From Saxidomus purpurata (taxonomy: Eukaryota; Mollusca; Bivalvia; Venerida; Veneridae), in assembly GCA_022818135.1 (NCBI GenBank), contig JAFMSR010000003.1:16529381-16593380 (forward strand): DNA of 64,000 bases, given 5' to 3'. The notes below the pieces were generated by a model. The model was not told where the DNA came from, ran no database searches, and worked only from the letters and a program-made list of their open reading frames with translations. A program made the position numbers and the translations under genes. Of the stretch, positions 12,165 to 24,500 are shown piece by piece; within the stretch, counting starts at the first letter, position 1, and every line of letters begins with the position of its first letter.

Positions 12165-12490
12165 CTCTTGTGATCCCCTGCCTAAGGCGGAGGGATATTG
12201 TTTTGGCGTTGTTCGTCTGTCCGTCCGTCCAGAGTCATAACTCGAGAACCAACGGATAGAATTTAATGAAACTTAAAAGAAGTGTACAATAGCATAATGC
12301 AGCGACGCACACACAACTTTCGTCAAGATTGGATTAGTATCTCCAGAGTTATTGCCCTTCAATTGGTATTTTCTCCTATATTCTATATAAAAACATTAAA
12401 ATTCTATTTCTCTATCAAAATTAAATTGTAATTTGCTCAGATATTTAAATGATCACTCTTTCTAATATCCACTACCTGCACTTTCTGATT
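12165..12490 (+). mobile_element. Mollusc repeat with CCTAAGGCGGAGG head
   Basis: It begins cccctgcctaaggcggaggg, then a ttcgtctgtccgtccgtcc stretch, agagtcataactcgagaacc and agttattgcccttcaattgg. A second, inverted copy lies at 51890-52195 in a TOP1 intron, which shows it is dispersed. No coding capacity is seen. Confidence 0.65.
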
Positions 12491-14265
12491 TTTTTTTTAG
12501 AAATGAGGCCCCTTACTGGGGTGTAATGCTTTTCTGAAATACTCTATATAGAAACTTACAATTTTTGTTTTCTGAAAGTAGTAGTACTGATTTAATTAAA
12601 CTGATAAAAATTGAGTTCTGTATCACTGTGAGTGCTTTTTTTCTGAAACAGGCAGACCAATTCACTTACCAGTTATTCTTTTTCAGCTATTTGCTTAGTC
12701 TGGCGGGGGATATAAATTCACTGAATTTGCTTGTAATGCCAGATTTTAACTGAAATCATAAGTTTTTTATGATACAATTAGAATATTCAAGGGTTGACTG
12801 CAAAACTGTAGTAACTTATATGAAATAAAGAAGGACTTACAACAATTTTGCGATCAACCTTTGACTTTTACTACACAACAGCCGACTGTCATAAAGCTGT
12901 TGAAATAAACCACTGTTCTATGTCTACCTCAACATCTGATATTCGTTTTTTATTTCATAAATTTTGAAAAAGGGTACAGAACAATTTCATAGATACCGGC
13001 ATGTTTTATCTTTTGGAAATAAAAAATGTATGAATTCTAAAATTTTCTAAAAGTTTCATCAAAATATGATGTAAACATTTCATTAAGACAAAGAAGTTCT
13101 TAACTAAAAAGGGTAACATTAAATTTGACCATTTTTTGTCTATATTTATAAATGAAATATACAATCAAAAAGGAATTTTATGCCATTATTTTAGAAAACT
13201 ACACTTGTGATACCTTAAAAAGTAGAAAAATGTTCAAATACCTTTAGAATTGAATGTAGAATTGTGTTGATGTGAAATAAGGAATCAAACTTACATTTAT
13301 TTAACATAAAATGTGAATGAAATTGTTCATTCCGAGCACCAGCTCGACCACATCTCTTCAAGATTTTTATTTAGCTGTTGAAACCATTTTAATTGTCTCT
13401 GTTTGCGTTCTATCATCTTTGATAATATTATATATAAGGGCCAACCCAGTTTACAACTACTTTTTGTTGAATGCACTCTAATTCTAACATTTTGTGCAAG
13501 TATATATACTGGCAAGTGACTTTACTTCTTGTTTTGTACTTTTATTTATATATTTTATATAGACAGTTGTATTAGCAGTTGTATATTTGATATGTATGTA
13601 AATCTTTATATGATAGTTATGTAATAAAACTAAAATTTTCTACTTCTTGAAGCTTTATTTCTGATATCTTACCTCTCCGCCTTTGGGAAAGGGGGCGGGG
13701 GGGGTTGAATCAGGTGATCAAACTTACAAAGATAATGCTCAAATATTATACTCCTTTACAAATTTCTTAATTCTCGTAATATCTACAGATAATATAAAGA
13801 CGATATGGTATGACTGTTCCGAGCTTTTTATGCTTTCAGTAATTTGATTACCGATATTGACCTATGCTAGACGTAAATGCATGACTTCCTGGTACCCATG
13901 AAGCTGCCTTTTGTGCATTTTCAGAAGAACTCATAAACCTTAAAACTTGTTAATTTGTAGGCCAATACATTCCTAGGATTAGCAGAAAAATGTGTTACAT
14001 TAATAAATGTGCAATTTTAAAAGTTTTAGATAACTCTTCAGGTTAATATCTTATCTGTTGGGAGGGATTGCATAATAAAACATCCATGAATCAAATAAAG
14101 TATTTTAAATACATGGGTTCTTCTATGTGATTGGCCAGAAATATAATCATAAAATATAGAGCTATATAGAACCTGTTACTGAGTTAAACATTAAACACAT
14201 TGACCACCTGTAAACATTCCGTTTTGAGGCGACATTAGTCTGGAATACTTCCAAATGAAATCGGT
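12491..14265. other. No gene recognised
   Basis: AT-rich sequence with homopolymer runs (for example the G run near 13700). A 62-codon minus-strand frame at 13327-13515 shows no domain. Nothing else stands out. Confidence 0.5.
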
Positions 14266-14391
14266 ATGGCGGAAAACGACAAAGATTTTGGGAGGCTAAT
14301 CCGGTCCAAACTGTTGATTGAATTTGGCGGACATTTGATAATTACGGAAGTGACGTCATGCCGACCTGATCGATGTGCTATGTTTCAGTGA
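14266..14391 (+). CDS. Small ORF or possible first exon, 41 codons
   Basis: An ATG in a fair context (ggtATGG) opens a 41-codon frame beginning MAENDKDFGRLIRSKLL and ending TGA. The composition is more protein-like and GC-richer than its surroundings, and a perfect CRE palindrome TGACGTCA lies within it at 14351-14358. I do not recognise the product. It may be a chance frame, a short peptide, or an orphan first exon whose donor I cannot place. Confidence 0.22.
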   Translation: MAENDKDFGRLIRSKLLIEFGGHLIITEVTSCRPDRCAMFQ

Positions 14392-14498
14392 ACCATGTAT
14401 ATGTGTGTCTATGTGTATCTTTAAACCTTATTTTGTTTCAATTGACGATTTAACCTTTTGTCTTTGTTGACACTGTACTAAGTACAGCACATGACGTC

Positions 14499-14693
14499 TA
14501 TAAGGGGAGCGGTGATGTAGAGGTTAATGTGCCTGCCGCTCATCCCGGAGGTTGCGGGTTCGAGCCCCACTGGGGTCATGACCGTACCTCCTCATATAAC
14601 ACCAGTACTGGTTTTCCAAGAAGCGGACTCGAGAGTGACTCGATAAGCTACAAGCTTTCATCACAACAGAGCTAAAATAAATTACAAACTAGT
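14499..14693 (+). mobile_element. tRNA-derived SINE with 10-bp TSD
   Basis: The head resembles a tRNA (ggtgatgtagaggttaatg as A-box region; gcgggttcgagccccac as B box), followed by a ~100-bp tRNA-unrelated body containing ccagtactggttttccaag. It is flanked by the 10-bp direct repeat acatgacgtc at 14489-14498 and 14694-14703. Such SINEs are transcribed by RNA polymerase III and mobilised by LINEs. The body resembles the conserved domain of the mollusc V-SINE group; that assignment is tentative. Confidence 0.75.
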
Positions 14694-14703
14694 ACATGAC
14701 GTC

Positions 14704-15520
14704 ATACTTCTTTCACTTTCACCCGATGTGTTGTAAGCGTCAGCAAAAGGACTGAGCTGTCACAAAAAAGAAGACTTTTCATTGGTCCACGTACAGGGGT
14801 CACGCGCAGGGGTCACCTTGCCGCGCATGGACTCCTTTTCTTTTTTTTTTTTTTTTTTTTTCCTTATGAGGGGTCGTTTTAAAGACTTCTATTTGGATGT
14901 CAATATATCTGGGTTTGAACATGACATGTCTGCTTTTAGCTTACGAAAGATATTCAAATATTCGCTTGTCAAAACGAATCCCACAGGGACCTGTAAGCAA
15001 ATGAAGATAAACTGAAAATTTTCAAAATGTGTCAAAGTTCGTTTTCAGTGATGTCTAGAAGTGTAAGCATTTGCCTCAGATGTGTAATTTTTTTCGGATG
15101 CAGCCTTTAAATTGATATAGACTAGACAAAACATATTCCCTACGATAACTATTGATTCTACGGAAAGCCAAAAATGTCTTAACCACCATATACCCCGCGT
15201 CTCATTGATGGTCGCTTTGAACCAGCAACATATACATGTATAACTCAGATATTATACGTTTTCTAATGCATTGGTAATATCTAAACATTTAAAATACAAC
15301 CATGTTTAAAATCGACTATATATTTAGAGAATCTAGAAGACTATATGTCTTAGTGTTGACTTTGAAAGCAAGTTCGCGTCTCTCTGAAGACATTTGTAGA
15401 ATGAGATTCTATGTTCACTACCCTAGATGTACGTAAACTTGTTCGGATTTACTGTCATTTTAAATATAGACATGTCTTTTTTCTCTTCAGTATTTCAAAC
15501 TAAATCGGGCACTTCATTAT
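14704..15520. other. Left flank of the satellite array, no gene
   Basis: It contains a T run at 14841-14861 and otherwise unremarkable AT-rich sequence. No coding exon is recognised, and I see no degenerate satellite units leading into the array. Confidence 0.5.
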
Positions 15521-18500
15521 AATAAAGATATCTTATTGCAAACTAATTTTATAGCCGTTTCTTAGGCGGGGTCTCGAACTTAGGTCATACCTGAAAAGAA
15601 GGTCACAGAGGGGTCAAAGGTAAAGATAGACCCCAAGTATTATATATTTCCGTGACCTACTCATCAAGACGAAGAGAATGAGGTATCACATGACCCGATT
15701 CTAGAGAAAAGTTGTTTCACCCCCAGAAAAACCCAAAGGGTATAGCCTTAGGAAAAATGCCATTTTCGACAAAAATTACTTTGCCCCCATTTTCGCAGGG
15801 ATTGTTCAGGGATCACTTTCGACGAAGGAACTGCAATCAGAATGAAGATATCTTATTGCAAACTAATTTTATAGCCGTTTCTTAGGCGGGGTCTCGAACT
15901 TAGGTCATACCTGAAAAGAAGGTCACAGAGGGGTCAAAGGTAAAGATAGACCCCAAGTATTATATATTTCCGTGACCTACTCATCAAGACGAAGAGAATG
16001 AGGTATCACATGACCCGATTCTAGAGAAAAGTTGTTTCACCCCCAGAAAAACCCAAAGGGTATAGCCTTAGGAAAAATGCCATTTTCGACAAAAATTACT
16101 TTGCCCCCATTTTCGCAGGGATTGTTCAGGGATCACTTTCGACGAAGGAACTGCAATCAGAATGAAGATATCTTATTGCAAACTAATTTTATAGCCGTTT
16201 CTTAGGCGGGGTCTCGAACTTAGGTCATACCTGAAAAGAAGGTCACAGAGGGGTCAAAGGTAAAGATAGACCCCAAGTATTATATATTTCCGTGACCTAC
16301 TCATCAAGACGAAGAGAATGAGGTATCACATGACCCGATTCTAGAGAAAAGTTGTTTCACCCCCAGAAAAACCCAAAGGGTATAGCCTTAGGAAAAATGC
16401 CATTTTCGACAAAAATTATTTTGCCCCCATTTTCGCAGGGATTGTTCAGGGATCACTTTCGACGAAGGAACTGCAATCAGAATGAAGATATCTTATTGCA
16501 AACTAATTTTATAGCCGTTTCTTAGGCGGGGTCTCGAACTTAGGTCATACCTGAAAAGAAGGTCACAGAGGGGTCAAAGGTAAAGATAGACCCCAAGTAT
16601 TATATATTTCCGTGACCTACTCATCAAGACGAAGAGAATGAGGTATCACATGACCCGATTCTAGAGAAAAGTTGTTTCACCCCCAGAAAAACCCAAAGGG
16701 TATAGCCTTAGGAAAAATGCCATTTTCGACAAAAATTACTTTGCCCCCATTTTCGCAGGGATTGTTCAGGGATCACTTTCGACGAAGGAACTGCAATCAG
16801 AATGAAGATATCTTATTGCAAACTAATTTTATAGCCGTTTCTTAGGCGGGGTCTCGAACTTAGGTCATACCTGAAAAGAAGGTCACAGAGGGGTCAAAGG
16901 TAAAGATAGACCCCAAGTATTATATATTTCCGTGACCTACTCATCAAGACGAAGAGAATGAGGTATCACATGACCCGATTCTAGAGAAAAGTTGTTTCAC
17001 CCCCAGAAAAACCCAAAGGGTATAGCCTTAAGAAAAATGCCATTTTCGACAAAAATTACTTTGCCCCCATTTTCGCAGGGATTGTTCAGGGATCACTTTC
17101 GACGAAGGAACTGCAATCAGAATGAAGATATCTTATTGCAAACTAATTTTATAGCCGTTTCTTAGGCGGGGTCTCGAACTTAGGTCATACCTGAAAAGAA
17201 GGTCACAGAGGGGTCAAAGGTAAAGATAGACCCCAAGTATTATATATTTCCGTGACCTACTCATCAAGACGAAGAGAATGAGGTATCACATGACCCGATT
17301 CTAGAGAAAAGTTGTTTCACCCCCAGAAAAACCCAAAGGGTATAGCCTTAGGAAAAATGCCATTTTCGACAAAAATTACTTTGCCCCCATTTTCGCAGGG
17401 ATTGTTCAGGGATCACTTTCGACGAAGGAACTGCAATCAGAATGAAGATATCTTATTGCAAACTAATTTTATAGCCGTTTCTTAGGCGGGGTCTCGAACT
17501 TAGGTCATACCTGAAAAGAAGGTCACAGAGGGGTCAAAGGTAAAGATAGACCCCAAGTATTATATATTTCCGTGACCTACTCATCAAGACGAAGAGAATG
17601 AGGTATCACATGACCCGATTCTAGAGAAAAGTTGTTTCACCCCCAGAAAAACCCAAAGGGTATAGCCTTAGGAAAAATGCCATTTTCGACAAAAATTACT
17701 TTGCCCCCATTTTCGCAGGGATTGTTCAGGGATCACTTTCGACGAAGGAACTGCAATCAGAATGAAGATATCTTATTGCAAACTAATTTTATAGCCGTTT
17801 CTTAGGCGGGGTCTCGAACTTAGGTCATACCTGAAAAGAAGGTCACAGAGGGGTCAAAGGTAAAGATAGACCCCAAGTATTATATATTTCCGTGACCTAC
17901 TCATCAAGACGAAGAGAATGAGGTATCACATGACCCGATTCTAGAGAAAAGTTGTTTCACCCCCAGAAAAACCCAAAGGGTATAGCCTTAGGAAAAATGC
18001 CATTTTCGACAAAAATTACTTTGCCCCCATTTTCGCAGGGATTGTTCAGGGATCACTTTCGACGAAGGAACTGCAATCAGAATGAAGATATCTTATTGCA
18101 AACTAATTTTATAGCCGTTTCTTAGGCGGGGTCTCGAACTTAGGTCATACCTGAAAAGAAGGTCACAGAGGGGTCAAAGGTAAAGATAGACCCCAAGTAT
18201 TATATATTTCCGTGACCTACTCATCAAGACGAAGAGAATGAGGTATCACATGACCCGATTCTAGAGAAAAGTTGTTTCACCCCCAGAAAAACCCAAAGGG
18301 TATAGCCTTAGGAAAAATGCCATTTTCGACAAAAATTACTTTGCCCCCATTTTCGCAGGGATTGTTCAGGGATCACTTTCGACGAAGGAACTGCAATCAG
18401 AATGAAGATATCTTATTGCAAACTAATTTTATAGCCGTTTCTTAGGCGGGGTCTCGAACTTAGGTCATACCTGAAAAGAAGGTCACAGAGGGGTCAAAGG

Positions 18501-21500
18501 TAAAGATAGACCCCAAGTATTATATATTTCCGTGACCTACTCATCAAGACGAAGAGAATGAGGTATCACATGACCCGATTCTAGAGAAAAGTTGTTTCAC
18601 CCCCAGAAAAACCCAAAGGGTATAGCCTTAGGAAAAATGCCATTTTCGACAAAAATTACTTTGCCCCCATTTTCGCAGGGATTGTTCAGGGATCACTTTC
18701 GACGAAGGAACTGCAATCAGAATGAAGATATCTTATTGCAAACTAATTTTATAGCCGTTTCTTAGGCGGGGTCTCGAACTTAGGTCATACCTGAAAAGAA
18801 GGTCACAGAGGGGTCAAAGGTAAAGATAGACCCCAAGTATTATATATTTCCGTGACCTACTCATCAAGACGAAGAGAATGAGGTATCACATGACCCGATT
18901 CTAGAGAAAAGTTGTTTCACCCCCAGAAAAACCCAAAGGGTATAGCCTTAGGAAAAATGCCATTTTCGACAAAAATTACTTTGCCCCCATTTTCGCAGGG
19001 ATTGTTCAGGGATCACTTTCGACGAAGGAACTGCAATCAGAATGAAGATATCTTATTGCAAACTAATTTTATAGCCGTTTCTTAGGCGGGGTCTCGAACT
19101 TAGGTCATACCTGAAAAGAAGGTCACAGAGGGGTCAAAGGTAAAGATAGACCCCAAGTATTATATATTTCCGTGACCTACTCATCAAGACGAAGAGAATG
19201 AGGTATCACATGACCCGATTCTAGAGAAAAGTTGTTTCACCCCCAGAAAAACCCAAAGGGTATAGCCTTAGGAAAAATGCCATTTTCGACAAAAATTACT
19301 TTGCCCCCATTTTCGCAGGGATTGTTCAGGGATCACTTTCGACGAAGGAACTGCAATCAGAATGAAGATATCTTATTGCAAACTAATTTTATAGCCGTTT
19401 CTTAGGCGGGGTCTCGAACTTAGGTCATACCTGAAAAGAAGGTCACAGAGGGGTCAAAGGTAAAGATAGACCCCAAGTATTATATATTTCCGTGACCTAC
19501 TCATCAAGACGAAGAGAATGAGGTATCACATGACCCGATTCTAGAGAAAAGTTGTTTCACCCCCAGAAAAACCCAAAGGGTATAGCCTTAGGAAAAATGC
19601 CATTTTCGACAAAAATTACTTTGCCCCCATTTTCGCAGGGATTGTTCAGGGATCACTTTCGACGAAGGAACTGCAATCAGAATGAAGATATCTTATTGCA
19701 AACTAATTTTATAGCCGTTTCTTAGGCGGGGTCTCGAACTTAGGTCATACCTGAAAAGAAGGTCACAGAGGGGTCAAAGGTAAAGATAGACCCCAAGTAT
19801 TATATATTTCCGTGACCTACTCATCAAGACGAAGAGAATGAGGTATCACATGACCCGATTCTAGAGAAAAGTTGTTTCACCCCCAGAAAAACCCAAAGGG
19901 TATAGCCTTAGGAAAAATGCCATTTTCGACAAAAATTACTTTGCCCCCATTTTCGCAGGGATTGTTCAGGGATCACTTTCGACGAAGGAACTGCAATCAG
20001 AATGAAGATATCTTATTGCAAACTAATTTTATAGCCGTTTCTTAGGCGGGGTCTCGAACTTAGGTCATACCTGAAAAGAAGGTCACAGAGGGGTCAAAGG
20101 TAAAGATAGACCCCAAGTATTATATATTTCCGTGACCTACTCATCAAGACGAAGAGAATGAGGTATCACATGACCCGATTCTAGAGAAAAGTTGTTTCAC
20201 CCCCAGAAAAACCCAAAGGGTATAGCCTTAGGAAAAATGCCATTTTCGACAAAAATTACTTTGCCCCCATTTTCGCAGGGATTGTTCAGGGATCACTTTC
20301 GACGAAGGAACTGCAATCAGAATGAAGATATCTTATTGCAAACTAATTTTATAGCCGTTTCTTAGGCGGGGTCTCGAACTTAGGTCATACCTGAAAAGAA
20401 GGTCACAGAGGGGTCAAAGGTAAAGATAGACCCCAAGTATTATATATTTCCGTGACCTACTCATCAAGACGAAGAGAATGAGGTATCACATGACCCGATT
20501 CTAGAGAAAAGTTGTTTCACCCCCAGAAAAACCCAAAGGGTATAGCCTTAAGAAAAATGCCATTTTCGACAAAAATTACTTTGCCCCCATTTTCGCAGGG
20601 ATTGTTCAGGGATCACTTTCGACGAAGGAACTGCAATCAGAATGAAGATATCTTATTGCAAACTAATTTTATAGCCGTTTCTTAGGCGGGGTCTCGAACT
20701 TAGGTCATACCTGAAAAGAAGGTCACAGAGGGGTCAAAGGTAAAGATAGACCCCAAGTATTATATATTTCCGTGACCTACTCATCAAGACGAAGAGAATG
20801 AGGTATCACATGACCCGATTCTAGAGAAAAGTTGTTTCACCCCCAGAAAAACCCAAAGGGTATAGCCTTAGGAAAAATGCCATTTTCGACAAAAATTACT
20901 TTGCCCCCATTTTCGCAGGGATTGTTCAGGGATCACTTTCGACGAAGGAACTGCAATCAGAATGAAGATATCTTATTGCAAACTAATTTTATAGCCGTTT
21001 CTTAGGCGGGGTCTCGAACTTAGGTCATACCTGAAAAGAAGGTCACAGAGGGGTCAAAGGTAAAGATAGACCCCAAGTATTATATATTTCCGTGACCTAC
21101 TCATCAAGACGAAGAGAATGAGGTATCACATGACCCGATTCTAGAGAAAAGTTGTTTCACCCCCAGAAAAACCCAAAGGGTATAGCCTTAGGAAAAATGC
21201 CATTTTCGACAAAAATTACTTTGCCCCCATTTTCGCAGGGATTGTTCAGGGATCACTTTCGACGAAGGAACTGCAATCAGAATGAAGATATCTTATTGCA
21301 AACTAATTTTATAGCCGTTTCTTAGGCGGGGTCTCGAACTTAGGTCATACCTGAAAAGAAGGTCACAGAGGGGTCAAAGGTAAAGATAGACCCCAAGTAT
21401 TATATATTTCCGTGACCTACTCATCAAGACGAAGAGAATGAGGTATCACATGACCCGATTCTAGAGAAAAGTTGTTTCACCCCCAGAAAAACCCAAAGGG

Positions 21501-24500
21501 TATAGCCTTAGGAAAAATGCCATTTTCGACAAAAATTACTTTGCCCCCATTTTCGCAGGGATTGTTCAGGGATCACTTTCGACGAAGGAACTGCAATCAG
21601 AATGAAGATATCTTATTGCAAACTAATTTTATAGCCGTTTCTTAGGCGGGGTCTCGAACTTAGGTCATACCTGAAAAGAAGGTCACAGAGGGGTCAAAGG
21701 TAAAGATAGACCCCAAGTATTATATATTTCCGTGACCTACTCATCAAGACGAAGAGAATGAGGTATCACATGACCCGATTCTAGAGAAAAGTTGTTTCAC
21801 CCCCAGAAAAACCCAAAGGGTATAGCCTTAGGAAAAATGCCATTTTCGACAAAAATTACTTTGCCCCCATTTTCGCAGGGATTGTTCAGGGATCACTTTC
21901 GACGAAGGAACTGCAATCAGAATGAAGATATCTTATTGCAAACTAATTTTATAGCCGTTTCTTAGGCGGGGTCTCGAACTTAGGTCATACCTGAAAAGAA
22001 GGTCACAGAGGGGTCAAAGGTAAAGATAGACCCCAAGTATTATATATTTCCGTGACCTACTCATCAAGACGAAGAGAATGAGGTATCACATGACCCGATT
22101 CTAGAGAAAAGTTGTTTCACCCCCAGAAAAACCCAAAGGGTATAGCCTTAGGAAAAATGCCATTTTCGACAAAAATTACTTTGCCCCCATTTTCGCAGGG
22201 ATTGTTCAGGGATCACTTTCGACGAAGGAACTGCAATCAGAATGAAGATATCTTATTGCAAACTAATTTTATAGCCGTTTCTTAGGCGGGGTCTCGAACT
22301 TAGGTCATACCTGAAAAGAAGGTCACAGAGGGGTCAAAGGTAAAGATAGACCCCAAGTATTATATATTTCCGTGACCTACTCATCAAGACGAAGAGAATG
22401 AGGTATCACATGACCCGATTCTAGAGAAAAGTTGTTTCACCCCCAGAAAAACCCAAAGGGTATAGCCTTAGGAAAAATGCCATTTTCGACAAAAATTACT
22501 TTGCCCCCATTTTCGCAGGGATTGTTCAGGGATCACTTTCGACGAAGGAACTGCAATCAGAATGAAGATATCTTATTGCAAACTAATTTTATAGCCGTTT
22601 CTTAGGCGGGGTCTCGAACTTAGGTCATACCTGAAAAGAAGGTCACAGAGGGGTCAAAGGTAAAGATAGACCCCAAGTATTATATATTTCCGTGACCTAC
22701 TCATCAAGACGAAGAGAATGAGGTATCACATGACCCGATTCTAGAGAAAAGTTGTTTCACCCCCAGAAAAACCCAAAGGGTATAGCCTTAGGAAAAATGC
22801 CATTTTCGACAAAAATTACTTTGCCCCCATTTTCGCAGGGATTGTTCAGGGATCACTTTCGACGAAGGAACTGCAATCAGAATGAAGATATCTTATTGCA
22901 AACTAATTTTATAGCCGTTTCTTAGGCGGGGTCTCGAACTTAGGTCATACCTGAAAAGAAGGTCACAGAGGGGTCAAAGGTAAAGATAGACCCCAAGTAT
23001 TATATATTTCCGTGACCTACTCATCAAGACGAAGAGAATGAGGTATCACATGACCCGATTCTAGAGAAAAGTTGTTTCACCCCCAGAAAAACCCAAAGGG
23101 TATAGCCTTAGGAAAAATGCCATTTTCGACAAAAATTACTTTGCCCCCATTTTCGCAGGGATTGTTCAGGGATCACTTTCGACGAAGGAACTGCAATCAG
23201 AATGAAGATATCTTATTGCAAACTAATTTTATAGCCGTTTCTTAGGCGGGGTCTCGAACTTAGGTCATACCTGAAAAGAAGGTCACAGAGGGGTCAAAGG
23301 TAAAGATAGACCCCAAGTATTATATATTTCCGTGACCTACTCATCAAGACGAAGAGAATGAGGTATCACATGACCCGATTCTAGAGAAAAGTTGTTTCAC
23401 CCCCAGAAAAACCCAAAGGGTATAGCCTTAGGAAAAATGCCATTTTCGACAAAAATTACTTTGCCCCCATTTTCGCAGGGATTGTTCAGGGATCACTTTC
23501 GACGAAGGAACTGCAATCAGAATGAAGATATCTTATTGCAAACTAATTTTATAGCCGTTTCTTAGGCGGGGTCTCGAACTTAGGTCATACCTGAAAAGAA
23601 GGTCACAGAGGGGTCAAAGGTAAAGATAGACCCCAAGTATTATATATTTCCGTGACCTACTCATCAAGACGAAGAGAATGAGGTATCACATGACCCGATT
23701 CTAGAGAAAAGTTGTTTCACCCCCAGAAAAACCCAAAGGGTATAGCCTTAGGAAAAATGCCATTTTCGACAAAAATTACTTTGCCCCCATTTTCGCAGGG
23801 ATTGTTCAGGGATCACTTTCGACGAAGGAACTGCAATCAGAATGAAGATATCTTATTGCAAACTAATTTTATAGCCGTTTCTTAGGCGGGGTCTCGAACT
23901 TAGGTCATACCTGAAAAGAAGGTCACAGAGGGGTCAAAGGTAAAGATAGACCCCAAGTATTATATATTTCCGTGACCTACTCATCAAGACGAAGAGAATG
24001 AGGTATCACATGACCCGATTCTAGAGAAAAGTTGTTTCACCCCCAGAAAAACCCAAAGGGTATAGCCTTAAGAAAAATGCCATTTTCGACAAAAATTACT
24101 TTGCCCCCATTTTCGCAGGGATTGTTCAGGGATCACTTTCGACGAAGGAACTGCAATCAGAATGAAGATATCTTATTGCAAACTAATTTTATAGCCGTTT
24201 CTTAGGCGGGGTCTCGAACTTAGGTCATACCTGAAAAGAAGGTCACAGAGGGGTCAAAGGTAAAGATAGACCCCAAGTATTATATATTTCCGTGACCTAC
24301 TCATCAAGACGAAGAGAATGAGGTATCACATGACCCGATTCTAGAGAAAAGTTGTTTCACCCCCAGAAAAACCCAAAGGGTATAGCCTTAGGAAAAATGC
24401 CATTTTCGACAAAAATTACTTTGCCCCCATTTTCGCAGGGATTGTTCAGGGATCACTTTCGACGAAGGAACTGCAATCAGAATGAAGATATCTTATTGCA

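Noticed and set aside
13327..13515. 62-codon minus-strand frame (KMIERKQRQLKWF and so on)
   Set aside because: No splice context, neighbours or known domain; length is within chance for AT-rich DNA.
14499..14600. A true tRNA gene
   Set aside because: It has a B box but cannot be folded into a full cloverleaf by eye, and it continues into a SINE body with a target duplication.
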